A DNA stretch of 64,000 bases. It comes from JACCXG01 sp963834305. GTDB taxonomy: Bacteria; Acidobacteriota; Vicinamibacteria; Vicinamibacterales; 2-12-FULL-66-21. Positions 19,089 through 25,727 of the stretch are shown here, in pieces. Location: contig CAWIAX010000003.1 of assembly GCA_963834305.1 (NCBI GenBank), positions 868,001-932,000 of the forward strand, written 5' to 3'. The notes below the pieces were generated by a model. It did not search any database, was not told the origin of the DNA, and was given only the letters and a program-made list of their open reading frames with translations. Both the position numbers and the translations under genes were made by a program. Positions within the stretch are counted from its first letter, which is position 1. Each line of letters starts with the position of its first letter.

Positions 19089-20423
19089 CTAGGTGGTGGC
19101 TTTCGCTGGCGTGACGCTGGCGTCGAGGCCGTATTCGACGATCTTGCGGTAGAGAGTCCCGCGGCTGATCTCGAGGACCGCGGCCGCCTGCTTCTTGTTC
19201 CAGTTCACGCTCTCGAGCACCCGGATGATGTGCCCGCGTTCCGCTTCCGCGAGGCTCGGCAGGCGGCCGCCGGCGGCTTCGACGGGGGCCTCGCTGGCGT
19301 GCAGGAACTCGATGTCGCCGGGGCGGATCACGCGGCCCGGCGACGACAGCGCCGCGCGCGACACCGTGCTCTCGAGCTCGCGGATGTTCCCCGGCCAGTG
19401 ATATTGCAGCATCAGGTCCATCCCCTCTTTCGAGAAGGACTTGCCGTCGAGGGCGAGACCGTTGCCGGCGCAGTAGCGGGCCAGGAAGCGCCCGGCGAGC
19501 ACCGGAATGTCCGTCGCCCGTTCGCGCAGCGAGGGCAGGCGGATGGAGAAGGCATTGACCCGGTAATACAGGTCCTCGCGGAAGCGCGAATCCCGCACGA
19601 ACTGGTCGAGCGGCCGGTTCGTCGCGGAGATGAGCCTGAAGTTGACGTCGATCGGCGTGTTGCCGCCGAGGCGCTCGAAGCGGCGCTCCTCGAGCACCCG
19701 CAGGAGCTTGGCCTGCGCCACGATCGACATGTCGCCGATCTCGTCGAGGAAGAGCGTGCCGTTGTTCGCCAGCTCCAGCCGCCCCGGCTTGCGGTCGTAG
19801 GCGCCGGTGAAGGCCCCTTTCTCGTAGCCGAAGATTTCCGACTCGAACAGCGTATCGGGCAGCGCCGCGCAGTTCACCGCCTGGAACTTGTTGGTGCCGC
19901 GCCGGCTCAGCTCGTGGATCATCCGCGCCACGACCTCCTTGCCGGACCCGGTCGGGCCGAGGATGAGGACCGAGATATCCGACTTGGCCGCCGTGCGGAT
20001 CCATTCGAAGATGACCAGCATCTTCTCGTCGCGGCCGATCATTTCGCGGAAGCGCTGGACGGCGGGGGAGCGGTCCTCGTGGCTGACCGTGGCGCGCCGT
20101 TCGAGGAACTGGTCGAGCAGGTCGCGCACGAGCTCGCTGTCGGGCTGGGCGTGGGCGTAGCGCGGGGTGCCGGGCCCCGCGACCCGGTGGGCCAGGCCGA
20201 ATCCGGCGAGCTCCCGAACGCAGTTCTCGACGTCGAGCCGCATCCGGCCGAACGTCTGCATCAGCGCCTCGATCTCGAAGGACTCGTCCGGCCTGGCGCA
20301 CAGGAAGCGGAGCAGCGCCGCGCGCAGCGGCGACTGCACGAGCGCCTGGAAGCGGGACTCCACTTCCGGCCCGTCAATCCGGCGGCCGCTCACGATCACG
20401 TTCTCGACATTGGTCGGCATCAT
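19089..20423 (-). CDS. Sigma-54-dependent transcriptional activator
   Basis: Enhancer-binding protein of 444 aa. The N-terminal about 115 residues are not a receiver domain. They read like a winged helix (SPLRAALLRFLCARPDESFE, DVENCVRELAGFGLAHRV). The central AAA+ domain has Walker A LILGPTGSGKEVVARMIH, the sigma-54 contact loop EKGAFTGAYDRKPGRLELAN, Walker B GTLFLDEIGDM, and HWPGNIRELESTVSRA. A C-terminal Fis-type helix-turn-helix ends the protein (NWNKKQAAAVLEISRGTLYR). The start ATGATG at 20423 overlaps the stop of the upstream membrane-protein gene by 4 nt. It probably controls the downstream subtilase/HD-GYP pair. Confidence 0.92.
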   Translation of the reverse strand: MMPTNVENVIVSGRRIDGPEVESRFQALVQSPLRAALLRFLCARPDESFEIEALMQTFGRMRLDVENCVRELAGFGLAHRVAGPGTPRYAHAQPDSELVRDLLDQFLERRATVSHEDRSPAVQRFREMIGRDEKMLVIFEWIRTAAKSDISVLILGPTGSGKEVVARMIHELSRRGTNKFQAVNCAALPDTLFESEIFGYEKGAFTGAYDRKPGRLELANNGTLFLDEIGDMSIVAQAKLLRVLEERRFERLGGNTPIDVNFRLISATNRPLDQFVRDSRFREDLYYRVNAFSIRLPSLRERATDIPVLAGRFLARYCAGNGLALDGKSFSKEGMDLMLQYHWPGNIRELESTVSRAALSSPGRVIRPGDIEFLHASEAPVEAAGGRLPSLAEAERGHIIRVLESVNWNKKQAAAVLEISRGTLYRKIVEYGLDASVTPAKATT

Positions 20424-20851
20424 TGTGTCCGCTGTGTCCGCGACAGATGGTTCGACTGGTATTGCTCGATGATCTGCTTCATCGCGATCGCATCCCGTTT
20501 CCGGTGCCCGTGGCAGCGCACCGGGCTCGTTCCGCCGCTGCTCTCGATGAGGACGTCGGCAAAGAACAGGTTGCGGTCGATCAGCACCGAGGCCACGTGC
20601 GAGATGTGCATCGAGTGCTCCCGCCCGCCGAACAGCTCGGGCGTGTAATGCACGACCGCCGACGGCGTGACCGACACCTGCGTCGGAAACCACAGGTTGC
20701 CGCGGCTCAGCCGGCTGGCGCGAAACACGTGCTGGCCCGGCAGGAGGCGGCCCTTCCGCCAGAAGAAGAGCACCAGTCCGGCCAGGACCGCGAGCGCGGC
20801 CGCAACGAGCCACACTGCACCGCCGCCGAAGGCGCTGCCGGGATCGGTCAT
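20420..20851 (-). CDS. Single-span membrane protein, unknown
   Basis: 143 aa with one N-terminal transmembrane helix (GAVWLVAAALAVLAGLVLFF) followed by RKGR, so the rest should be cytoplasmic. The soluble part is rich in strands (LWFPTQVSVTPSAVVHYTPE, HISHVASVLIDRNLFFADVL) and ends in a helix, consistent with a bacterial PH-like fold. Family not recognised. It overlaps the sigma-54 activator start by 4 nt, suggesting the two are cotranscribed and that it might sense or tether something for the activator. Confidence 0.7.
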   Translation of the reverse strand: MTDPGSAFGGGAVWLVAAALAVLAGLVLFFWRKGRLLPGQHVFRASRLSRGNLWFPTQVSVTPSAVVHYTPELFGGREHSMHISHVASVLIDRNLFFADVLIESSGGTSPVRCHGHRKRDAIAMKQIIEQYQSNHLSRTQRTQ

Positions 20852-20881
20852 AACTTGGAATTACTGCTGGGGGGGCACATC

Positions 20882-20910
20882 AGAGTCGCCCGATCCTGCA
20901 CATTTGTCAA
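20882..20910 (-). promoter_or_regulatory. Candidate promoter for the sigma-54 activator operon
   Basis: On the minus strand a perfect TTGACA (-35; plus-strand 20905-20910) is followed after 17 nt by GACTCT, a poor -10. It lies 31-59 nt upstream of the membrane-protein start. The -35 is convincing; the -10 is weak. Confidence 0.35.
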
Positions 20911-20998
20911 GGCCTTTCGCCCGCCGCCCCGGGGCCGTCCGCGGGGACTGGTGCTAAGCTAACCCCTCTGCCTGTTCACCAAACGGAGGGCTGCATCA

Positions 20999-22156
20999 GT
21001 GCCGCATCGCGCGCCCGGGTCCCCGGGCCACGCTCCCAGCAATTACCTTAAAGGCAAGCCCATCAACTACTACCGGCCACGCGGCAGCGCGGATGTCCGG
21101 CAGCTCATCGACGGCGGCTTCCAGGCGTTCAACGCCGGACGGCTCTCGGAGGCCTGCCACATCTTCAGCGACAAGATGCTGGCGCCGGAAAACGACACCA
21201 CCATCGGCCTCACGGTGGCCGGCGCCCTGACGCCGGCCGGCCTCGGCGGCTGTGTCATCGAGCTCATGGAGCGCGGCCTCGTCGATTTCCTGATCAGCAC
21301 CGGCGCCAACCTCTACCACGACCTGCACTACGCCCTGAACTTCACGCTCCACCGCGGCTCCCCGTTCCTCGACGACGTGGAGCTCTACGAGCAGGGGATC
21401 ATCCGGATCTACGACGTGCTGTTCCCGGCGACGGTCCTGCTCGAGACGGACAAGTACATCCGCGACTTTCTCGTCCGCACCGGCCTCCAGGGGGCGATGT
21501 CGACCTCGGAGCTGCACTACCGGCTCGGCCTGGACCTCATCGAGCGCCATCCCGGCTGCGAGGAGTATTCGGTCGTGGCGCGCGCCGCGTCCCTCGGGGT
21601 GCCCATCTACACCTCCTCCCCGGGCGACAGCTCGATCGGCATGAACATCGCCTACCACGAGCTGATGAACGGCGGCACGCTGATGGTCGATCCCAACAAG
21701 GACGTCAACGAGATCTGCGCGATCATCCTGGCCGGGCACCAGAACGGGTGCGTGATCCTCGGCGGCGGGTCCCCCAAGAACTTCTACCTCCAGGGGCAGC
21801 CGACGCTGTGGGAGGTCTACGGCATCCCCAAGGGGGGCAACGACTACTTCATCCAGATCACGACCGACCAGGTCGTCTGGGGCGGCCTGTCCGGCGCGAC
21901 GCCCGCCGAGGCGGTCAGCTGGGGCAAGGTCAACCCCGGGGTGCTCCCCGACACCGTCGTCGCCTACTGCGATTCGACAATCGCGTTTCCGCTGTTCTGC
22001 GAATACGCGGTTGGTTCGGAGCACAATCGGCGGCCGCGCCGCGAGCTGTACCACAAGCGCGACGCGCTCGTCGCCGACCTGCTGGTGCAGGCCAGGGCGG
22101 CGGGGCCGGACAAGCCGATTGCCGACGAGCCGGCGGAGATCGACAGGCATCGGTAG
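20999..22156 (+). CDS. Deoxyhypusine-synthase-like protein
   Basis: A 385-aa bacterial member of the deoxyhypusine synthase family. Eukaryotic and archaeal members move the aminobutyl group of spermidine onto eIF5A lysine. Bacterial homologues often make homospermidine or related polyamines, since there is no eIF5A. Key segments: LTVAGALTPAGLGGCVIELM, DFLISTGANLYHDLHYALNF, TSSPGDSSIGMNIAYHELMN and CVILGGGSPKNFYLQGQPTL. EAVSWGKV holds the lysine corresponding to the catalytic Lys in the SWGK motif. GTG 20999 is preceded by GGAGG at 20984-20988. No other polyamine gene is nearby. A heptamer repeat array follows the stop. Confidence 0.88.
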   Translation: MPHRAPGSPGHAPSNYLKGKPINYYRPRGSADVRQLIDGGFQAFNAGRLSEACHIFSDKMLAPENDTTIGLTVAGALTPAGLGGCVIELMERGLVDFLISTGANLYHDLHYALNFTLHRGSPFLDDVELYEQGIIRIYDVLFPATVLLETDKYIRDFLVRTGLQGAMSTSELHYRLGLDLIERHPGCEEYSVVARAASLGVPIYTSSPGDSSIGMNIAYHELMNGGTLMVDPNKDVNEICAIILAGHQNGCVILGGGSPKNFYLQGQPTLWEVYGIPKGGNDYFIQITTDQVVWGGLSGATPAEAVSWGKVNPGVLPDTVVAYCDSTIAFPLFCEYAVGSEHNRRPRRELYHKRDALVADLLVQARAAGPDKPIADEPAEIDRHR

Positions 22157-22164
22157 GGGAGGGG

Positions 22165-22214
22165 AAAGGGCTAAGGGCGAAGGGCTAAGGGCGAAGGGCG
22201 AAGGGCGAAGTGGG
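22165..22214. repeat. Heptamer repeat array
   Basis: Seven tandem 7-nt units: AAGGGCT or AAGGGCG six times, then AAGTGGG. It fills the gap between the deoxyhypusine-synthase-like gene and the DUF5615 gene. The GTG proposed as start of the latter lies in the last unit (22210-22212), so the array may also act as its leader. The unit length matches the arrays at 14892-15058 and 62968-63010, but the sequence differs. Confidence 0.85.
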
Positions 22215-22653
22215 AACTCTGGCTTCCGAATTGACGCCGTTCGTGCCGGGGGACGCGCCGCGGATCTACGCGGATGCCAACATGCCGTACGGGGCGGTTG
22301 CCTACATGCGGCAGCGCCTCGGGTGGGACGTGCTCTTCGTGCTCGAGCACGACGACTTGCGGCGGGCCCGCGACATCGAGCACTATCGGCTCGCGCGGCA
22401 GCTGGCGCGCACGCTCGTCACGCTCGATCACGACTACGAGGACCCGGCGCGGTTTCCGGCCGGGCAGGGAGCGGGCGTCATCGTGTTCATGGCGCCCGAC
22501 GAGCGCCGGCTCTGCGAGCTGCTGGCCCGGGCCGACCGGGAGCTGTTCCGGGCAGCGGGCGCCCCGCCGCTGCCGCTCGAAGGGCAGAAGATGCGCTGGC
22601 ACATCGCCGCGGCCGAGCGCCTGGGCGGTACCTGTTCGGGCGCGGCACAATGA
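22210..22653 (+). CDS. DUF5615 PIN-like protein
   Basis: 147 aa. The core APRIYADANMPYGAVAYMRQ, GWDVLFVLEHDDLRRARDIE and LARTLVTLDHDYEDPARFPA shows the three spaced acidic sites (D-x-N-x-P, H-D-D, L-D-H-D-Y) of DUF5615/Mut7-C-type PIN-like proteins. These are often toxin-like or RNA-processing nucleases. No antitoxin gene is recognisable beside it. The start is uncertain: GTG 22210 lies in a heptamer repeat, and in-frame TTG at 22231 or GTG at 22243 are possible. The last about 25 residues are low-complexity and may not be conserved. Confidence 0.65.
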   Translation: MGTLASELTPFVPGDAPRIYADANMPYGAVAYMRQRLGWDVLFVLEHDDLRRARDIEHYRLARQLARTLVTLDHDYEDPARFPAGQGAGVIVFMAPDERRLCELLARADRELFRAAGAPPLPLEGQKMRWHIAAAERLGGTCSGAAQ

Positions 22654-22726
22654 CGGCGCGCCCGCGTGAACGTCGGATGGCAACCGGGAGCAGCAGCGAC
22701 ATGAGCGGCAGAGAGACCCTGAACGG

Positions 22727-23587
22727 ATGAACGCGGCCGGCCTGCATCTCACTCGGGGCGTTGCCCGCGCCGTGCTCGTGGGCGAAGACGGGACGGTCGC
22801 GGCCAGCGCGCGGGTGGCCGGTGACGATCTGCGCGAGGCGGCGCGGCAGGCGCTGCGCCAGGCGCTCGGCAGCGGTCAGGCCGGCGCGATTGGCGTGGCG
22901 GTCGATCCGCTGGAGAATCTCGACATCACCGCCGCGAACCATGGCCTCTCGGACCTCGGCGCCGTCGTGGTCGTGCGCGCCGGCGACGCATGCGTGGCCG
23001 CGGAGGCGTGGACCGGCGCCGCCAGGGGGGCTCGCCATGCCCTCTGCCTCTACGTGGGAGAGACGGTCTTTGCCGGCGTCCTGCTCGACGGCCGGCCGTG
23101 GACCGGTGCGCACGGCCTGGCCGGCGCGGCAGCCTGGCTCGCGCTGAACCCGGTCGACCGGCAGGACTACAGAAAACACGGCAGCCTGGCCGCGGAGGTA
23201 AGCTACACCGGCATCGCCAGGCGCCTGGCCTGGCGCATTCACGCCGGGGACCGCTCCGCCGTGCTCGAGCGGGTCGCCAACCCGGAAGCCATCACGGCGA
23301 GCCACGTCTTCGAGGCCGCGCGCGCCGGGGACGGCGTGTCGATCTCCGTCGTGCGCGACGCCGCGCGCTTCATCGGCATGGCCATCGCCAACCTTGCCGT
23401 GGCCGTCGATCCGGAGGTGGCCGTGCTCGGCGGCGGGATTGCCAGCGCTGGCGACCTCGTGCTCGAGCCGATCCGGCAGGAATGCCTGCGTCGCCTGCCC
23501 CCTGAGCTCGCCAGCCAGCTCCGCTGCGAGCTGTCGCCCCTCGGCGAAGACGCGGTGGCCATCGGCGCCGCCCGGCTCGCCGGATAA
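22727..23587 (+). CDS. ROK-family protein, degenerate
   Basis: 286 aa with the ROK/actin-like ATPase outline. It starts AGLHLTRGVARAVLVGEDGT, has LCLYVGETVFAGVLLDGRPW, and ends with the C-terminal signature AIANLAVAVDPEVAVLGGGIASAGD. The usual D-x-G-G-T-K phosphate-binding motif and the Cys-rich zinc site (C-x-C-G-x2-G-C) of ROK sugar kinases and repressors are not present. It has no helix-turn-helix. It may therefore be a non-catalytic member or a divergent kinase. Clean frame, short gap after the DUF5615 gene. Confidence 0.75.
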   Translation: MNAAGLHLTRGVARAVLVGEDGTVAASARVAGDDLREAARQALRQALGSGQAGAIGVAVDPLENLDITAANHGLSDLGAVVVVRAGDACVAAEAWTGAARGARHALCLYVGETVFAGVLLDGRPWTGAHGLAGAAAWLALNPVDRQDYRKHGSLAAEVSYTGIARRLAWRIHAGDRSAVLERVANPEAITASHVFEAARAGDGVSISVVRDAARFIGMAIANLAVAVDPEVAVLGGGIASAGDLVLEPIRQECLRRLPPELASQLRCELSPLGEDAVAIGAARLAG

Positions 23588-23635
23588 TCCGGCCGGATCC
23601 GGAACACCCCCCGTCCGCCCTCCGTAGGTGCGTAC

Positions 23636-24526
23636 ATGACCCGCATTCTCAGCATCGGAACAGCCGTGCTTGCCGGCGCCGTTTCCTCGGGCTGTGTCGT
23701 CAGTGTCGACTCGCAGGGGCAGGTTGTCCGGGACGAAAAGCGCTTCGCGCTGGACGGCAAAGCCGACCTCCACCTGACCACCTTCGACGGCTCGATCGTG
23801 ATCCGGTCGTGGGACCGCACGGAGGTGCTGGTCGAGATCGAAAAGCGCGGGCCGACCCAGGAGGCAGTCGACGGCCTGAAGGTCGACTCGAAGCAGGAGG
23901 GCAACCGCATCGCGGTCGAGGTCACCCGCCCCGCAACTGACACGTTCAGCGGCTTTGGCCTCCACGGGTCGAGCAGCGCCAGGTTGATCGTCTCGGTGCC
24001 GCGCGAGGCCGATGTCGTGGCGCGGACGGGCGACGGCTCGATCCGCGTCGAGCGGCTGCGCGGCCGCCTCGAGCTCCGGACGGGCGATGGCTCGATCAGG
24101 GCCGACGACGTCGAAGGAGAGCTGGTGCTGCACACCGGGGACGGCTCCGTGGCCGTCGATCGTGCGGCTGGCCGGCTGGCGCTCGAGACCGGCGACGGCG
24201 GCGTCGACGTCACCGGCAGGTTCGAGTCGGTCAGGATGCACACCGGCGACGGCTCGATCGTCTACCGCGCCGAGCCGGGCGGCACGATGGCCGACGACTG
24301 GGACATCTCCACGGGCGATGGCTCGGTGGCGCTCTACCTGCCGCGCGGTTTCGCGGCGGAGCTCGATGCCCGCACCGGCGACGGACGCATCAGGAGCGAG
24401 CTGGATGTCGAGGCCGACGGCTCGGGCAACGATCGCCGGCGCACGCTGACGGGGCGGCTCGGCGAGGGCGGCCGGCGGCTCCGCGTCCGCACCGGCGACG
24501 GTTCGATCACGCTGAAGACCCGCTGA
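23636..24526 (+). CDS. DUF4097 beta-strand-repeat lipoprotein
   Basis: 296 aa. A signal peptide ends in VLAGAVSSGC, so Cys about 22 is a lipidation site. The body is a regular beta helix in which a unit like 'x-TGDGSIRVE-x-L-x-G-x-L-E-L' recurs at least seven times (RTGDGSIRVERLRGRLEL, RTGDGSIRADDVEGELVL, HTGDGSVAVDRAAGRLAL and so on). This is the adhesin-like DUF4097 fold found in envelope proteins of unknown role. It is monocistronic and convergent with queC. Confidence 0.88.
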   Translation: MTRILSIGTAVLAGAVSSGCVVSVDSQGQVVRDEKRFALDGKADLHLTTFDGSIVIRSWDRTEVLVEIEKRGPTQEAVDGLKVDSKQEGNRIAVEVTRPATDTFSGFGLHGSSSARLIVSVPREADVVARTGDGSIRVERLRGRLELRTGDGSIRADDVEGELVLHTGDGSVAVDRAAGRLALETGDGGVDVTGRFESVRMHTGDGSIVYRAEPGGTMADDWDISTGDGSVALYLPRGFAAELDARTGDGRIRSELDVEADGSGNDRRRTLTGRLGEGGRRLRVRTGDGSITLKTR

Positions 24527-24543
24527 GCCGCGCCGAGGCGCCG

Positions 24544-25239
24544 CTACCGCGCCGGCGTGACGGCATACTCCGTCGGGTCCGCGATCCCCGCCTCGGCGAA
24601 TCCGTCGCGGCGCTCCCGGCACTTGCTGCAGCGCCCGCAGTGCCGCCCGTCCACCGGCTGCATGCACGACACCGTCAGCTCGAAGGGCACGCCCAGCTCG
24701 GCGCCGAGGGTGATGACGTCCGCCTTGCGCATCGCCGCAAAGGGAGCGCGGATTTCGATCGGGGCCGCCAGGCCCGCCGAGAGCGCCTGCCCCATGGTCT
24801 CGAAGAACAGCGGGGTCGCGTCCGGGAACGGGTTGCCGGCCAGCGGCCCGAGCAGGATCCGGCGCAGCCGGCGCCGCGCCATGAACACCGCGGCCTTGGC
24901 CAGCAGCACGACGTTGCGTCCCTCGATGTAGACGTCCTCGTCCGGGGTGTCGAACGCGGGAGCCTCGCCGCGGATGGCCCAGTGCGTCGGCGGATAGACG
25001 TCGCGCATGTCGACCGCGAGCGTCTCGAGCGGCCCGACCGCGCCGCGGTACGGCGCCGCGCCCAGCAGCCGGGCGGCGAACGCGAGCTCGGTTTCCTCCC
25101 ACGCGAGTCCCGCGCGCACGTAGACCGGCTGCGCGCCGCCGTGCTGCCGCGCGGCATCCGCCAGCAGCACCGCGCTGTCGAGCCCGGCCGAAAAAAGCAC
25201 CGCCGCCGGTTGCGCCGGGTCGCCGCCCTTGACTACCAT
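24544..25239 (-). CDS. queC: 7-cyano-7-deazaguanine synthase (QueC)
   Basis: Makes preQ0 from 7-carboxy-7-deazaguanine with ATP and ammonia, on the queuosine path. About 231 aa. The PP-loop is AAVLFSAGLDSAVLLADAAR, with SAGLDS in place of the usual SGGLDS. YIEGRNVVLLAKAAVFMA is the second conserved block. The C-terminal zinc site is complete: SCMQPVDGRHCGRCSKCRER (C-x8-C-x2-C-x2-C). Start ATG 25239 gives VVKGGDPAQPAAVLF. It diverges from queD with 12 nt between start codons, so the two promoters overlap the coding starts. Confidence 0.93.
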   Translation of the reverse strand: MVVKGGDPAQPAAVLFSAGLDSAVLLADAARQHGGAQPVYVRAGLAWEETELAFAARLLGAAPYRGAVGPLETLAVDMRDVYPPTHWAIRGEAPAFDTPDEDVYIEGRNVVLLAKAAVFMARRRLRRILLGPLAGNPFPDATPLFFETMGQALSAGLAAPIEIRAPFAAMRKADVITLGAELGVPFELTVSCMQPVDGRHCGRCSKCRERRDGFAEAGIADPTEYAVTPAR

Positions 25240-25251
25240 CGCGTGAGCATC

Positions 25252-25653
25252 ATGTTTCTCGTCACCAAGCGCATCGAGTTCTGCTACGGTCACCGCCTGC
25301 TCGACTACGACGGCGTCTGCAAGCACCCGCACGGGCACAACGCGGTCGCCGAGATCGACGTCCGCACCGACAGCCTCGACAGCCGCAACATGGTCGCGGA
25401 CTTCAGCGATATCAAGCGGCTGGTCAAAGGGTGGATCGACCGCGAGCTGGATCACAAGATGATCCTGCGGCACGACGACCCGCTGGTGGAGCCGCTGCGG
25501 CAGCTCGGCGAGCCGATGTATCTGCTGGAGAGCAATCCCACCGTCGAGCGGATCGCGAAGCTGATTTACGACCAGGGCCGCCAGCTCGGGCTCGACATCC
25601 TCAGCGTGCGCGTCTGGGAGACGCCGTCGTCGTTCGCGACCTATTCGGAATAG
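25252..25653 (+). CDS. queD: 6-carboxy-5,6,7,8-tetrahydropterin synthase (QueD)
   Basis: Converts dihydroneopterin triphosphate to 6-carboxytetrahydropterin, the first queuosine-specific step. 133 aa, normal length. The zinc histidines are in FCYGHRLLDYDG and CKHPHGHNAVAEIDV, and the catalytic Cys is in DGVCKHPHGH. NMVADFSDIKRLVKGWIDRE and LDHKMILRHDDP complete the active site. An upstream in-frame GTG at 25243 is a possible alternative start. Divergent partner of queC; queE is not in the window. Confidence 0.93.
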   Translation: MFLVTKRIEFCYGHRLLDYDGVCKHPHGHNAVAEIDVRTDSLDSRNMVADFSDIKRLVKGWIDRELDHKMILRHDDPLVEPLRQLGEPMYLLESNPTVERIAKLIYDQGRQLGLDILSVRVWETPSSFATYSE

Positions 25654-25727
25654 CCGACCCGGAGCTCCGTCTCACCCCGTGCATCGCCAGGGCGCGCCCG
25701 CGCCGCGCAGGCCGGTGCGCGCGCGCC

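Noticed and set aside
22487..25102. Long minus-strand open frame across the ROK and DUF4097 genes
   Set aside because: It only becomes protein-like where it enters other frames of queC; the plus-strand genes have clear family matches and ribosome sites.
24544..25239. QueC inactivated because its PP-loop reads SAGLDS
   Set aside because: One Gly to Ala change in the loop with all other motifs and the four zinc Cys intact is weak evidence for loss of function.
2883..25653. A 7-deazaguanine DNA-modification system formed by the DGQHR gene with queC and queD
   Set aside because: They are over 20 kb apart with unrelated genes between, and dpdA and nuclease/helicase partners are absent. queC/queD are normal queuosine genes.
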